Positions 1 through 13,126 of a stretch of DNA of 64,000 nucleotides are shown in pieces (position 1 is the stretch's first letter; every line of letters begins with the position of its first letter). Where the stretch lies: contig JACVVK020000193.1 in assembly GCA_018292915.2 (NCBI GenBank), forward strand, positions 62,001 to 126,000, read 5' to 3'. The notes beneath the pieces were generated by a model. The model saw nothing but the letters and a program-made list of their open reading frames with translations, did not search any database and was not told where the DNA came from. This DNA comes from Batillaria attramentaria (taxonomy: Eukaryota > Mollusca > Gastropoda > Batillariidae). A program made the position numbers and the translations under genes.

Positions 1-1910
1 CCAACAGATGTAAGGCATCTGATTTAAGAAAAGAGATGAGGGTAGGTTTTGTTTAATTTTATCAAGGTTTGACACAACAAAATTCCCTTCAATGGCTAGT
101 TTTAATGCACGATACCTGACAGTTTCACATGTTCGGGCAGATATTATTACTTTGTACGAAAACGTGTTGATTGGTAGCAGTTACATTGGCGAAACACTGC
201 TTAGGGTTATCCACAAAGAGATTTCTTGTCGTTTGACATTTTTGAGGGGAAGGAGGTTAAATCTCATATTGTGACACCAAGACCCATCGCAGCACCGCAG
301 AATAAGGTTCAGAATATTCCACATACCTCACTGCTGGTACCTGAGACAAAGAATTGCTGACAGCTTTGATGCGTTTGAGTTAAGAAGAGTAAAAAGGGCA
401 TTTTCTCCGTATATCTACGATCTTCTGCAATGATGGAAAACTTGACTTACGTAAGTCAACACTGTGAAGCAGTATCCGGCTGTATTTCATTTCTGTTTGT
501 TTTATTTCAGACTACAGACGCATATAAACACTGCCATGGATGATTTGATCTGTATTGGCAAATAGAAGACAAATTGTTTTGAGTAATTGAAATTACGTGT
601 CTGTCAATTGCGGTCTGTTGCTTGTCTTCAGTGCGTATGGGGGTCATATACGTTAAGAGCTGTAACTGTTGGTGCAAGCTAACGGATTTATGGGAACAAT
701 GATCTAATGTGTTCAGCACACCATAAGGTTGATTTTTAAACCGGTCTAATAGAGTCGCTGGGGCCGGGTTCCAGGTTACCATCTTTACCTTGTCGACAAA
801 ATGGCAAAAAATGTCCTGATTCTATTAAGACTTGAAACCACGCAATTAACAATGATGCGCAAGTTTTAATGCACCATATCCGACTTTTTTCATTTTATTC
901 TGGTGCATAATGTTATTTTCTCTGAAGACATGTTGATTTGTAGTAGTTCTAGTGGTAAAACATCGTTTGGGGTTACCATTACAGACATGTCTTGTAATTC
1001 AACATTTTGGGGGGTGGGGAGCTTAAATCGGTCACTGTGACGCTAAGACACATTGCAGCATCAAATAATCAGGTTTGTAATAACCAACATACCCCGCCTG
1101 GGTTCTCTGAGACAAAGAAATGCCGACAGATGTAACATATTTGATTTCAGAAAACAGAAAAGAGCAGTTCTGTTTGATTTTATCACGATTTGAAACAACG
1201 ATATTGCCTTTAAGGGCTGCTTTAGATGCATTCTACCTAACGTTTTTTCACATGTTCTGGTAGAGATTAACACTTTCTCTGAAAACGTGTTCATTGATAG
1301 TAGTTTTACTGGCAAAACATTGCTTGGGATAATCCACAAGAGAGATTTCTTGTAATTTGACAATTTGGGGGGTAGGAGGTTAAATCTGATATTGTGACAC
1401 CAAGACACATTGCAGAAGGACACAGTCAAGTTTGAAATAACCAGAATACCCCACTTACGGTATAGGAGACAAAGAAATGCACACGGATATGATGCATTAG
1501 ACTCAAGGAAAGAGAACAAGGCATTGTCTCCCTCCATTCAAGACTTTCCCCACTGGTGGAATACTTGGCTTACGTCAACCAACACTGTGAAGCAGTATCC
1601 AGCTGTATTTTGTTTTTGTTTGTTTTATTGAAGACAAGAGACGTTTATAAACATAGTCATACATGGTCTTATCTATTTTGTGAAATATAAGGGAAACTTT
1701 TGAGTGATTGAAATCACTGCTTGTCAATGCATTATGGTGCGTGTGGTCAGTGCGCGCGGACAGTAGTACCTCACTTAAAGGGCTGTAACTCTTAGTGCAA
1801 CCCAGCCGATTTTTGGGAACAATGATCTAATGTGCTCAGCACACCCCAAGGTTCATTTTTAAACTGGTCTAATAGAGTCGCCGGGGGAGTGCACGGTAAC
1901 CGACCTCACC
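1..1910. repeat. Diverged tandem duplication (unit about 1.12 kb) with a third partial copy
   Basis: Copy A, about 1-785, and copy B, about 1123-1910, align along their length. Shared anchors are CAACACTGTGAAGCAGTATC (near 459 and 1579) and GGGAACAATGATCTAATGTG (near 691 and 1817). A partial copy of the 100-360 part lies between them at 860-1122. No open coding frame is convincing. It is probably an old repeated element or segmental duplication; I do not recognise the family. Confidence 0.7.
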
Positions 1911-3081
1911 TTTTCCACTATAAGTTCCCTGTGACAGGAAAAGTGGTTCCACCTGGCCACAGTCACTTGGCCGGACTGTGTTGCAAAATGGTAGTGCAAC
2001 AGAACTTTTATCTTTTGTCTTCCACTCCCTTTCGCTAACTTTTTTAAGTGTCTAAGGATCTGCTAAGCGATAGCAACGTACCAAGGCAGGAAATGTCCCA
2101 GCCGAGCCGTCGTTGATTTCCTTTTTATCGAGAGGGACGCCGGTGGCCATTTTTCTCGGGGAGTTTTTTTCAAGAGTAATGTCCCTTCTTTTGAACAAAT
2201 ATCTTTGTACCCTTGTGAGACATTGAACATATCCGACTTCAGTAACAAGTAAAGAAACTTCAAAAATGTTTTGCTAACACCGACAACACGATCAAAAAGT
2301 CACAAATGCTCCTGTAGTGCTTGTTCTTAATGATCCACTAAACGTATGCATGACAATTCAATCAATGTAGGAGACTCCCTAATTTCACGGACGACTAATC
2401 GTCGCTAACTTTGTCAAGAAGTTTGTGCGCAGTGCTCCCTGATTACCTTGTTTAGTTTTAGAAATTTCAAAAATCGAAGCCCGTTTCTTGTACGTATTTT
2501 ACGTATTTGTATTAGTGTTCGCGAGAAACGCCGCATTCTGGTGCTATAATGGCATGTTTGAGTTAAAGTTGTAAACGTAAGTTTTCTCGGATTATCCGTG
2601 TGTGTGTATACATGTGTGAGAGAGAGACCGTGTCAGTGGTGTGTGTGTGTGTGTTGTGTGAATTTATCAATGGTAATGCTTAGTATTTATGGCTAGCCTA
2701 TGAATGATTCTTTTATTCGCATGCTAAAAAGTTAAAAACCATGTATTTGTTTGCTTTGCCCACCTTCTGCGTGAAACTTTCGTTCGATATTACTGCTTAG
2801 TCTCACCCTTCAAAGTCAAAATGTTAACTCCGTTTCTGTATGATGTGCGGAAATGGACAGCAAAGGCCATGGCAATAAACGTATATTAAGCGTTTCACGC
2901 GAATCACACAAGCGGAAGTTGATGATTATCCACTTTTGTGCCCCTCAGGCAGCCTGTGGGGGATTGGCAGTAAGTGGAAATGTCAGTGGCCGGATTCCCA
3001 CACTTCCCCTTGCACCACACCAACAGTCATCAGTGCTAGTGGCAGCAGTTACTTCACAACTTGTGTCCAGCGTTCATAACC
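1911..3081. other. Gene-free upstream region of the ITIM receptor
   Basis: Unique-looking AT-rich sequence with a short (GT)n at 2639-2654 just upstream of the receptor start. No clear TATA box or initiator can be assigned. The promoter or a non-coding first exon of the gene at 3082 is expected here but cannot be placed. Confidence 0.4.
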
Positions 3082-3136
3082 ATGAGTGTGAAGAGTGATT
3101 TTAAACAGATTTTGCTGCTGTCTCTTCTTTTGCAAG
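3082..3136 (+). other. Signal-peptide exon and start codon of the ITIM receptor
   Basis: ATG at 3082 opens a short hydrophobic peptide (MSVKSDFKQILLLSLLLQG) that ends in phase 1 at a consensus GTATGT donor at 3137. A separate short signal-peptide exon with a phase-1 border is usual for Ig-superfamily genes. The minus-strand receptor at 53742 starts the same way. Confidence 0.85.
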
Positions 3137-6100
3137 GTATGTCCTGTGATGATTTCATGGTGTGCATGTTGCCAAATTCACTGTAGACAGTGGTGATCAT
3201 CTCATATTTTGAGACAGATTTTATGTGCGTTTAAAACTGAAACATTTTATCATGTTGCTCTGAACAGAATATCCTTCTGTGTCATATTGACACGACAGGC
3301 ACCAAAGACAGCTCTTTGAATCTTGAGATTAAACAGTTAAACTGTGTGCATGGGTCACTGTTAAAATTTCATTAATGACTTAATTTGTATTAACCCTGGT
3401 CATTGCTGAATCATTTTGTCTTAGGCAAGCCATAGGAATAGTCCTGAATATTCCATTCTCAGCAAGACCAGAGTTTGAATGCAGACGTTTTGATTCTGAT
3501 AGTTCATATATATATATATATATATGTACAAAGTCTAAATCAGTGAATTTAACTTTATGAAATGGCCTTGTTGCCGATTCTCATTATAGCGCGTGAACAT
3601 GCGTGAACGTGCGCGATTTTGGACCGAGACAAGGCTTGATAGACTCGGCATGTGGGCTACTCGAGTCACACACGATGCCGCACTACCACTGCGTTGCGAT
3701 CGGCTGCCAAAATGGCTCGAGAAAATCAGATAAGCTGGAGAAATTCCCAGAGACGGTCTTACCTAATGGTGAGATCGTTCAGTTTGAGCCCTTTTCTTCA
3801 AAAGTTTCAAGAAATTTGTGGATAAAAGCGATTTGAAGGCAGAACGCCGACCCGTCTCGGTGGCCTAGCGTGTGCAGCCGCCATTTCGTCGGGAACAAGC
3901 GGACAAATTCTGTCCCGGTACCTACATTGTTTGAACACAATCGTTATGGAACCAAAAATCAAGAAAGAAAGACTTTCATTTCCAAGCAAAAGTTCAGTTC
4001 GCACTGATAAACAGCCAAAGTGCTTGAATAAAGATTAGGCAAGCCACAAGTCACAGCGGGTCGACTTGACCTTTACACCGCCTACCTCTCGGTTGAAGCG
4101 ACTGCCGATCTGCTTCAAGGGCTAGAGTGATAAGCTGCGCTTTTGTGTAGCCACTTAAACGCACGCCCCTGTGTTTCAGATATTTTTTCAGTTCAGGAAC
4201 TTTCATTGATTTAATTTTAATTTTTATCGCGAACATCTTCGCCGGTCGAAACGCTCACATTGCTCGCCATCGCATGCGTAGCCCACCTCAGGTGGACTGT
4301 TCGCGTCTCCGGCGCTGGAGAGCACCCGACTCTTCGTAACCGGCAACAGCGGTATTGTTGGGTTCAGTTCTTCAGTCTTTGGACCATTGAACAGGTTAAA
4401 TGTGCCCACAGAGTACATTACGTGTATTAGGTGTTGATAGGGGTGCATTTAGTTACTAGGGGTGCACTTATGTGTTAAATTAGTTGCTAAACCAAAGATT
4501 TCACAACTGCACCACTGCACAGTCCTTGCACTGTGGTTAATGATGTGAAGCATGTGTGGCCATGCACCTTATTTTCTAATGATATAATTATCATGAAACT
4601 GTTGTTAATCAGACTTGTTCTCCTGACCACCAATTTCCAACACTGATTGTTTTCCAAATGCAGTTGTAGCAGCACATCCTTAATGTGAACATGTTACAGG
4701 CTGGAAGCATGTGTGGGTTTTTCATATGACACCTAAAGCAATCTGTCAGCTCCAGAATCAGGAATAGCTGGCTGGTCATGTGCTGTCATGAGCCTGCAGT
4801 GTTCACCTGGGTGGTGAGCTTCCCCATGTTTGCCAAGTCCTGTTACCAGTTACTGTGGCCTGGTGAATCTTGAGAATCAGTTCATCAGTCAAGCGTGACT
4901 TGTTTACTTAGACCCACTTGTTACAGTGCGGCCAGTCACCACCAGGTTACACCAAGTGACCACTGGGCTTGTGGCTGTCCCCAGGGTTTTCACGCCCCAA
5001 CGCATTCTGACCCAGTGAAGTAAATACCCTCAGGAGGGTTCTACCTAGATGAACCCAACCCTGTAGTATGTGACTAGCTTTTCCATAGTGGGTCTTAGAC
5101 CCCTTTGTGTAATAATACCTGTATGATTCAAATGGGAGTTGCTAATTTTTCATGGAGCGTATCTAGACAGATTACTTTCACACTGATGAGTTTCGATACG
5201 AATAAGAGAAGTTATGTTGAATCCCATAATCATATTTCATTTTTGTTGTGTTGTGTTGTAGGGCTGCATGGGGAAGAGGCAGAGCCAGCACTGCACACAG
5301 CAGGAGAAAATGTCAATCTGTCATGGAAACTTCCTGCCACAGATGCCACTGTTATTACTGTTGCAAAGGACAACTACACTCAAACTTTGTTTTATGGATC
5401 AACACAAGAGGACAGGACTTTTACGTACAGCCAGTACAAAGACCGTGTTCAAGTTTTGCCACTCTATACAGGTTCTGTTTCATTCACCATGAAAAATGTG
5501 ACTGCATCTGATGCTGGGCGTTACGTCTGTTTTGAGGGTCTTGGAGATGTCAAGATTCCTGACTGTGGCCAGATGCTTGTCATCATAGGTAAGCAGGACA
5601 TACCAGTCATCTTCACTGACAATGTAATTGGGTGTGGTTTACCGCAGCACTGAGCTTGTGCATTTTGACTGATGGACTGCATTGCAGTTCTTATCATAAT
5701 TATGTTGATGAACCCTGGTAGTGCTGAGAACGGACTACCTCTATGCCTTTCCCAGCATAGGACAAATTAATTCAGCAAGACCTGGATTAAGTGAACTTAT
5801 GCCAAAGAAACTTTAGATTGAATTGTGATTTTTTGTCACAGTCCGGTTTTCACTTTACAGAGAGCCCCCAAACTACTGTCAAGTGTAATGAAGGATGAAA
5901 GAAGATCTGACATGTTTCTTGCATTGGAAGAAATAGATTTAGTAAACGGTATCACTTCTCCCTGTAGATAGATAGTACACTACTTTCTGCACAAGTTTAA
6001 CGAATTAGATCATTTGTGCAGATCGACCTGAGGAGGCGACTGTGACAGCCACAGAGGCGGCAGTAGTGGGTCAGGATTTACAGTTGGAATGTGAGGCAGA

Positions 6101-9100
6101 GTCAACCAGCCTGCCTACCGATCATGGCCTGCCGCTCCTTGTGCAGTGGTACGATTCATCAGGGCTGGAGGTAACAGGAAGTGAGGACAAGGTGCAGGTG
6201 GATGGTCCTCGTCTTTTGGTGCGCTCCATTGAGCGCCATGATGAGGGGCTGCACTTCAGTTGTCGTGCAGCTGATGGACTGGACATGTGGTCAGCAAACA
6301 GTGAGCCTTACACACTACAACCTGAGTGTAAGTGTTTCACTCTGAGGTTTTACACGTGAAATGAGTGGTGTTCCAGTGTTTGAGTGGGGCCGATGTGATG
6401 CAGACTGCTTGTTGATCATGTTTCATAAATGTTGTCTCTCTCTCACTTTGTCTTACACACCTTTTTGTCTTCTTATTATTATATTAAGTAGATTAAGTTT
6501 ATCTATGTAAGAAGTACATGGTTGAAATTGTTATACACAACTTTACTTGAGCATTCACTGAAGTTCAAATAAAATAATCCAATTTCTAGATCTAGGGAGC
6601 GCTCTCAGCTTTACTTACTTCCCCTACTTTCAAATTGACCTCATTGAGCGCAGATTTTCGGCTTTAGCAATGCCTTTGTTCCTATATATACAGTGTATAT
6701 ATATAACCAAGTTAGGTAAAACATGTGCACAGGGGATATTCCATGACATGTTGATCAGGTTGAAGGTTGAGTGTGTTCAGTAACAGGCTAAGGAATGTGT
6801 TTGGTACTGAGTGATCTTGTAATTGTGTTTAAGATGCTCCAACAGAAAGTGACATTCAGCTAGACCCACAGCGTAGTCAGGTGGAGAACAGCAGTGGCAG
6901 CTCAGTACAGCAAGAGTGTAGTGCAACATGTCGACCTAGCTGCACAGTCTCCTGGCAAAAGGTAGGAAGACATTTGTTGTAAAGTAAAACTTGTGGGTTC
7001 CCTGCTGTGCTCAGTTAAATTTTAAATTATGATTGTTCACTTTGGGAGTTGGTCAGGCAGTATAACATATATAAAACTTTTCTTTGACAAAGAATGAAAA
7101 GAAAAGAAATGTTTTTCAGACATTTTTAATACCCTCTTTCAGCAACATGTATTTGTATTGGTTTTTTTTTTATACAGCTGTATGCCTGTAGTACCAACAG
7201 TTGCCAGCATGTTCAGTTTTGATTAGTTGCAGAATGATGGAGGTGGCTACCTGACCGTAAAAGGAAATGGGACATTAAGCTTGCCAGGTATCCAGCGTGA
7301 TAAAGATGGCACATATCGCTGTCTGGCATCCAATAAGCATGGCGAGGCTTCACAGTCACTGGAGATTGTGGTTATGTGTAAGTTACTTTTCATTGCTTAG
7401 CATGACCCAAACCATGGTGAATTGTTCCTGTGAAGGTTAATTCATCCTTACTAGAATTGAAGAAGTACATAGAGAATACGTTATCCAATATGACTGCATC
7501 ACTGAAGATATCCAGCAGTATGCCTACAGTATAAGAGAACAGTGGGAATGTACACACAAACTTGTATACATGCATTGCTCAGTCAGTGATTGTGTATTCT
7601 ACAGCCTCCATTTATAAAGTTTCCGATAAAAAAGTAAACAGCAGTAAGTATAAGAAACACTAAGCAGTAGTGATTTGAGACTGTTCAATTGTCCAGGTAG
7701 TGTGTTTTTCTTAATTTTTGCAGAACCTTTTGCAGAGCCTTTATCATATGCTCTTGCCAGGACTTAATTTCATATGTATTCCAACATTACTTTTATCCCA
7801 CTAAGCTATGACACCTCTTGTCCCACACCAGGCCAAAGCTTGCTTGCTGGTGAACATCATTTCCAAGAATTAGCATGATCACAAAACTTGAATAGGCCAT
7901 ACTTTTTATAGTCCATTTCATTTTCTTGTATTGTTTCCCCCCGTTAACCCCTTCCTGATAGCTAGTGATATTGTCTAACAGATGCCCCTAGCTTGCAGTC
8001 GGCTCTTGTCAACGGGATGGAGCAGACCAAAGCCCGTGTTACTGAGGGAGTGAGAGTCAACATGACATGTCTGTTTGACAGTAACCCTGCACCACAAGTG
8101 ACCTGGTACAGCATGAAGGATCGCAACAACCCGCTGGTACAGCGGGACTTAAGTGCACAAACACCAGTGATATCTGAGACGGGCCAGGTTCCTCGCAACA
8201 CATATATATCTGACTTCATCATTCCTGGCACTGAGTGCACACACACCAACAAGTACACCTGCACTGCAAAGAATCCTCTGGGGGCAGGAATTGATGGCTC
8301 GATTGAACTGATAGTAGTTTGTAAGTATGTCTACTGTAATACTAAACTTTAGATTTTCCAGTTAGAATTCTTCATGATACAGTACGATTCAAAATGAACA
8401 CAACTGAGTTGTCCATGACATTGACAACTCCCAGCTTACCCTAGCTATTTCAGTCAGTTCATTCTTACATTAATGTTGCCTGTTCTGCCTTTATATTCTC
8501 AGCGGCAAATCGACAAGGAACACATTTTAACACCTTTTCTGTGTCCGATTGACATTCACCTAGCAGGTGTAGGACCAGTTCCTGCCATGAGAACACGACC
8601 TCCAGCTAGTTATTCAAATTCAAATTACTTTATTAATCCCAGAAGGGAAGTTGTATTGTAAAATTGTAAAACATGACAATAAGACATAATGATAACTAAT
8701 AGAACTTGCACTAACAGAAACCTCACCTATGAAAAACTTAACACACACACAAAGTCTTGTGAACTCACACACACACACACACACACACAAAACCCCAAAC
8801 CCTCGCATACCAGTACATGGTATGGTATGGTATAGTATGGCATACCAGTACGTAAGTCTTCAACACACTCACACACACACTCTAGGGAGATACAACGAAA
8901 ACATATCCCTTACTGATTATACAGATTTGTTGTAGAGGCGTATGGCTGTCGGTACAAAAGAATGTCTAAATTGTTCGGTGCTACACTTGACAGCCACAAG
9001 TCAAGCAGTAAAACTACTCTACTGTGCTTTAAATGTGCTGAAGAGGGGATGGGTGTCATTGGTCATGACGGCATGTGTTTTGCGGGTAGTGCAGTAGTAT

Positions 9101-12100
9101 ATGCCAGTATATATACTGGGGACATGTTTCCTCAGTTGGCTTTAGTGACAGTTTATATGTTTGTAAATCATGTGCATGGATGCTGTGTTCAAACACTCAT
9201 TATTCTTGCTCTTGCATCTTGTCAGTTTTGCTGTTATAAAGTGTGATATGTGTGTGTGATCGTTACTATAGGCATGCCACGTAACACAGACGGGGACCAG
9301 CGCCTGAAGTCCTTGTATATGTCACCTGTTGATCAGCCTCTAAATATCGAGTTTCAGGTAGGCTGCATGAAGGAAGTGTGTGTGTGTGTGCTTATTAACA
9401 GAATTTGTGAATATTTACAGTGTGTTACATTGTGTCAGTTGGAAGTTCCCTTGACTGATAATTACTTTTAGTTTTTCTTAGGTGCTTTAACTGTTTGTGT
9501 TGCAGAAACTAGTGAATGGTTGATATTTTATCTTTTTTGGTATTTGTTCATGTGTACATCTGCAGCATGCATGTTCATGCTAAGATGGTAATTTCCATAA
9601 CAGGTGGTAGCGTACCCAGAACCTAAGATTGACAGAATCATCTCAGAGGATGCTAGTGGCCGGAGACGGCTGGAGGAGACTGACCGGTGGACACAAAGCA
9701 GTTCCAAGAGCCCTGCTTACCCGTACCTCACCACCCTCACGCTGCGTTTTCCCAACCCAACGCTGGAATTCTTTGATAAAACATATTACCTGGATATTTC
9801 CAACAATGAGGGCTCAAAACTGTTTGCTTTCCAATTAATGGCAAAAGGTACGCAAGTTACAGTTAAATTCCTTATTTTATCCATACAAATCTTTACAGCT
9901 ACAGGTGGATTTCATTGTTTGCCCTCCAACTGAAATTGGTTTGGGTTGTAGGCTAAGAAGGAAAAAAAATAAAATTCCAGATGTTCTTTTTTGGTTGGGT
10001 TTGGATGGTCCAGTTTGTCTGGAGCAATCCTCTAAGTTTCATAAAATACACATTACTCTGTTTCTTTTCTCACTGTTTTTATTGTGGCATGTGCTTTGAT
10101 ATGTAGTTGCACTGTTTTAATGGTGTGTGTGTGTTTTTTTCCTCCATATGCAGGACCTCCTAAACCACCTGCCAATTTGACAGTAGTGTCTGTCAGTGAC
10201 ATTAGTGTTGTGTTGCGTTTCACTCCTGGTTTTCATGGTGGGAAGCCGCAGACTTTCTCAGTGGAATACCAGCTGGTGACTCATGATGATAACAGCAGCA
10301 ATAACTGGGTCAAAGTGGACACATTGTTTGAGGTTAGTCATTGCATGCTTGATGTGACTACAGCTTTCCAGCAGGACACGGGACAAGTTTCTGTTCTGGT
10401 TTACTTCTTGAACATTTAGTAAAGGTCACTGGTTTATTTATAGCAGATCATATGGTCTCAAACAGCTTAATTGATTTCTTATCCCTTAAAGTTTTTTTTC
10501 ACAACCTGGTTCCATTGATAGGAATAATCAATGCAGGTAGATCTAGTTTGGGGTGGGGCGGGGATGGAACCAAAACCTGTCATGATGTCATCTGTGAGGA
10601 AAGATTTAGAAACTTCACGTCTTTTTCCTGGAGGTTTCTTCAGTTCTAATTTCGTCTATCCAGGTGTTGTATTTTTCTCCTGCTATGTCGCTCTCTTGGT
10701 GCACTCGCAGAGAAGACACGGGATACAACAGGCTGGAACTCCAATACTTTATTAACAGAAGATGCGTAAGAACAAACTCATGAAAGAGGAAGAACCCAGA
10801 ACGCTGTGCAGTGCTGCTTATATACCAACAGGTCAGATCTAGAACATTCTGCAACTTACTGGCAAGTACGGAATCTTTCCAAGGTTACGTAGTCTAGTGA
10901 CGTTACTGCACTCGCATGTTCTGGGATGGTCTAGAAATTTCCATCGAAATGCAGTGACTTTTCGCGATCTCTACAACACCAGGACAACTCTTTTTGAAAG
11001 TAATCAATGTTTATACCCGATGTGTTCACTATGCTATCAACACAACTTGTGTTTCTTCAGGCAACTCAAGACAGCGACCCTTTGGAAGTGGAGATAACAG
11101 GACTAGAGCCGAGTTCCACCTACCACTTCCGTGTGCATGCTGAAAACGAGCATGGGGCCAACACATCAGCCATATTGTTAGTTGAGACTAGAGGTATGCA
11201 TGTTATTTATTTATTCATTTTTTTTTTTTTAAACTACTTTTACAATCCCTTTTGGGAAATTCGGGCTGCTTCCCCCGTGGGAAGCGTGTCGCCGCGGTGC
11301 ACGCCAATCAATAACTATCATACAGTATATTTTTTACAATTTTGCTGGGGGGGGGGGGGGGGGGGAAGCTGGATAACCTGGAGAGAAACCCCCGATGACC
11401 AGCCTGGTAGCCAGGAAAAACCGGTATCACATATCACAAGCTCGACGTGGGCTCGAACCCACGCTTCATTGCCATGACATTGGTGACAGCCGTTCACTAG
11501 CACAGCGGCTAAATCCGACACGCTACCTATTAGACCACCGAATTATTATTGTCACATGTTATTGTCATATGTTTGACAAGTACACCATTGAAGAGACAGA
11601 ATCAGAGGTCAAGACTGAAGGTCATGTAGACTTTGTTGTTGCACTATTTACTCTCTCAGTATCTGATGTACTGCATTACTGGTGTCATGAAGTTTGTCAG
11701 ATTTCAATGGCCTTGATGTCTGCAGATGACCTAAATTGGACCAGGTCACTGTTTTTTTGTGGGTCCGAATGTATATACCCTATATTTCTGAGAAAGGCAG
11801 ACACATAGAAGTCACTCACTCACTGTTTCATCATCAGATATGTGATGGCACGTGAATCCTGTGCTACTGGTACATGATGGTTCTGCACAGTCAACATCTG
11901 CTAGAACAACTAGTGATTTGAAAGACTTGGGGTATTTTTCTCTGTGTACCATGGAAAACCTCCATTGAATAAATGTAACATTTAGTCCACTACTCTAAAT
12001 TACAAGTGTCTTTCTGTCATAAAGCTTTTTACTTTCCCACATAGCTGCTGATGCGTCATCTGCCAGTGCTGGGCCCATCGTGGGCATCGTTATTGGTGTG

Positions 12101-12390
12101 CTTGTTCTGGTGGTGGTGGTCTGCGTCATTGTGTACATCTTTGTCATCAAGAGGAGAAAAGGTAAGTTTAGGTACATGTATAAGCATTCAGCAAATTAAA
12201 TACATTTGACAAGTATATTAAAAAGCAACACCAAAAAAACACAGCCAAATCATGCAGAGATCCAGAGATGTTAAGAAGGTGCCTGCATCAGCAAAAGAGC
12301 CAAAGCAATTGTCACATTAAGTTAGAACTGTTTTTGTTTTTTGGCTCCCTTGTGTAACAATGGGAGTCTATGTATTAACCCTCCGTCGTC

Positions 12391-12447
<57 letters not shown>

Positions 12448-13087
12448 AGAAAACTTTAACGTTGTCATTTTCTCAGAATCTACAAACAGTAGAGGCACCA
12501 AACTTGGCATGCTGATAGACTAGCACAAGACCTTTCAAAACATATCATTTTGAATGACCTTGACCCAAGGTCAAGGTCACTAAAGCTCTCTGTTTGAAAA
12601 TTTTACATTGGCATTTTCTCGTAATGTACAAATGCCAGAGGTTTTAAACTTTGCATGATGATAGACATTGATAAGAACTTTACAGATATACATGTAGTCA
12701 GTGACCTTCTGTCAAGGTCAAGGCCGTACAAGATAGTTTTGTGAAACCTTAACATTGGCATTTTCTCAGAAACAATGAACAGCAGAGGTGCCAAACCTGC
12801 ATGCTGATAGACAGTGATAAGACCTATGCACACATACCATCTTAAATGACCTTGACTGAAGGTCAAGGTCATTGAAACAGTGTTCGGAAATTTTATATTT
12901 GCATTTTATCAGTATCTAGAAGAATCAGAAGCATCAAACTATGTGCGATGATTGACATTGGCAGCACCTTTACAGACATACCTGTGTTCAGTGACTTTTA
13001 GTCAAGGTCAAGGTCATGCAAGCGGTTTTTTGGCTCCCTTGTGTAACAATGGGAGTCTATGTAATAACCCTCCGTCGTCTGTCTGTC

Positions 13088-13126
<39 letters not shown>

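Noticed and set aside
5248..5511. Alternative frames overlapping the first Ig exon
   Set aside because: They are shadows of the supported exon 5262-5588, which has correct splice phases and Ig signatures.
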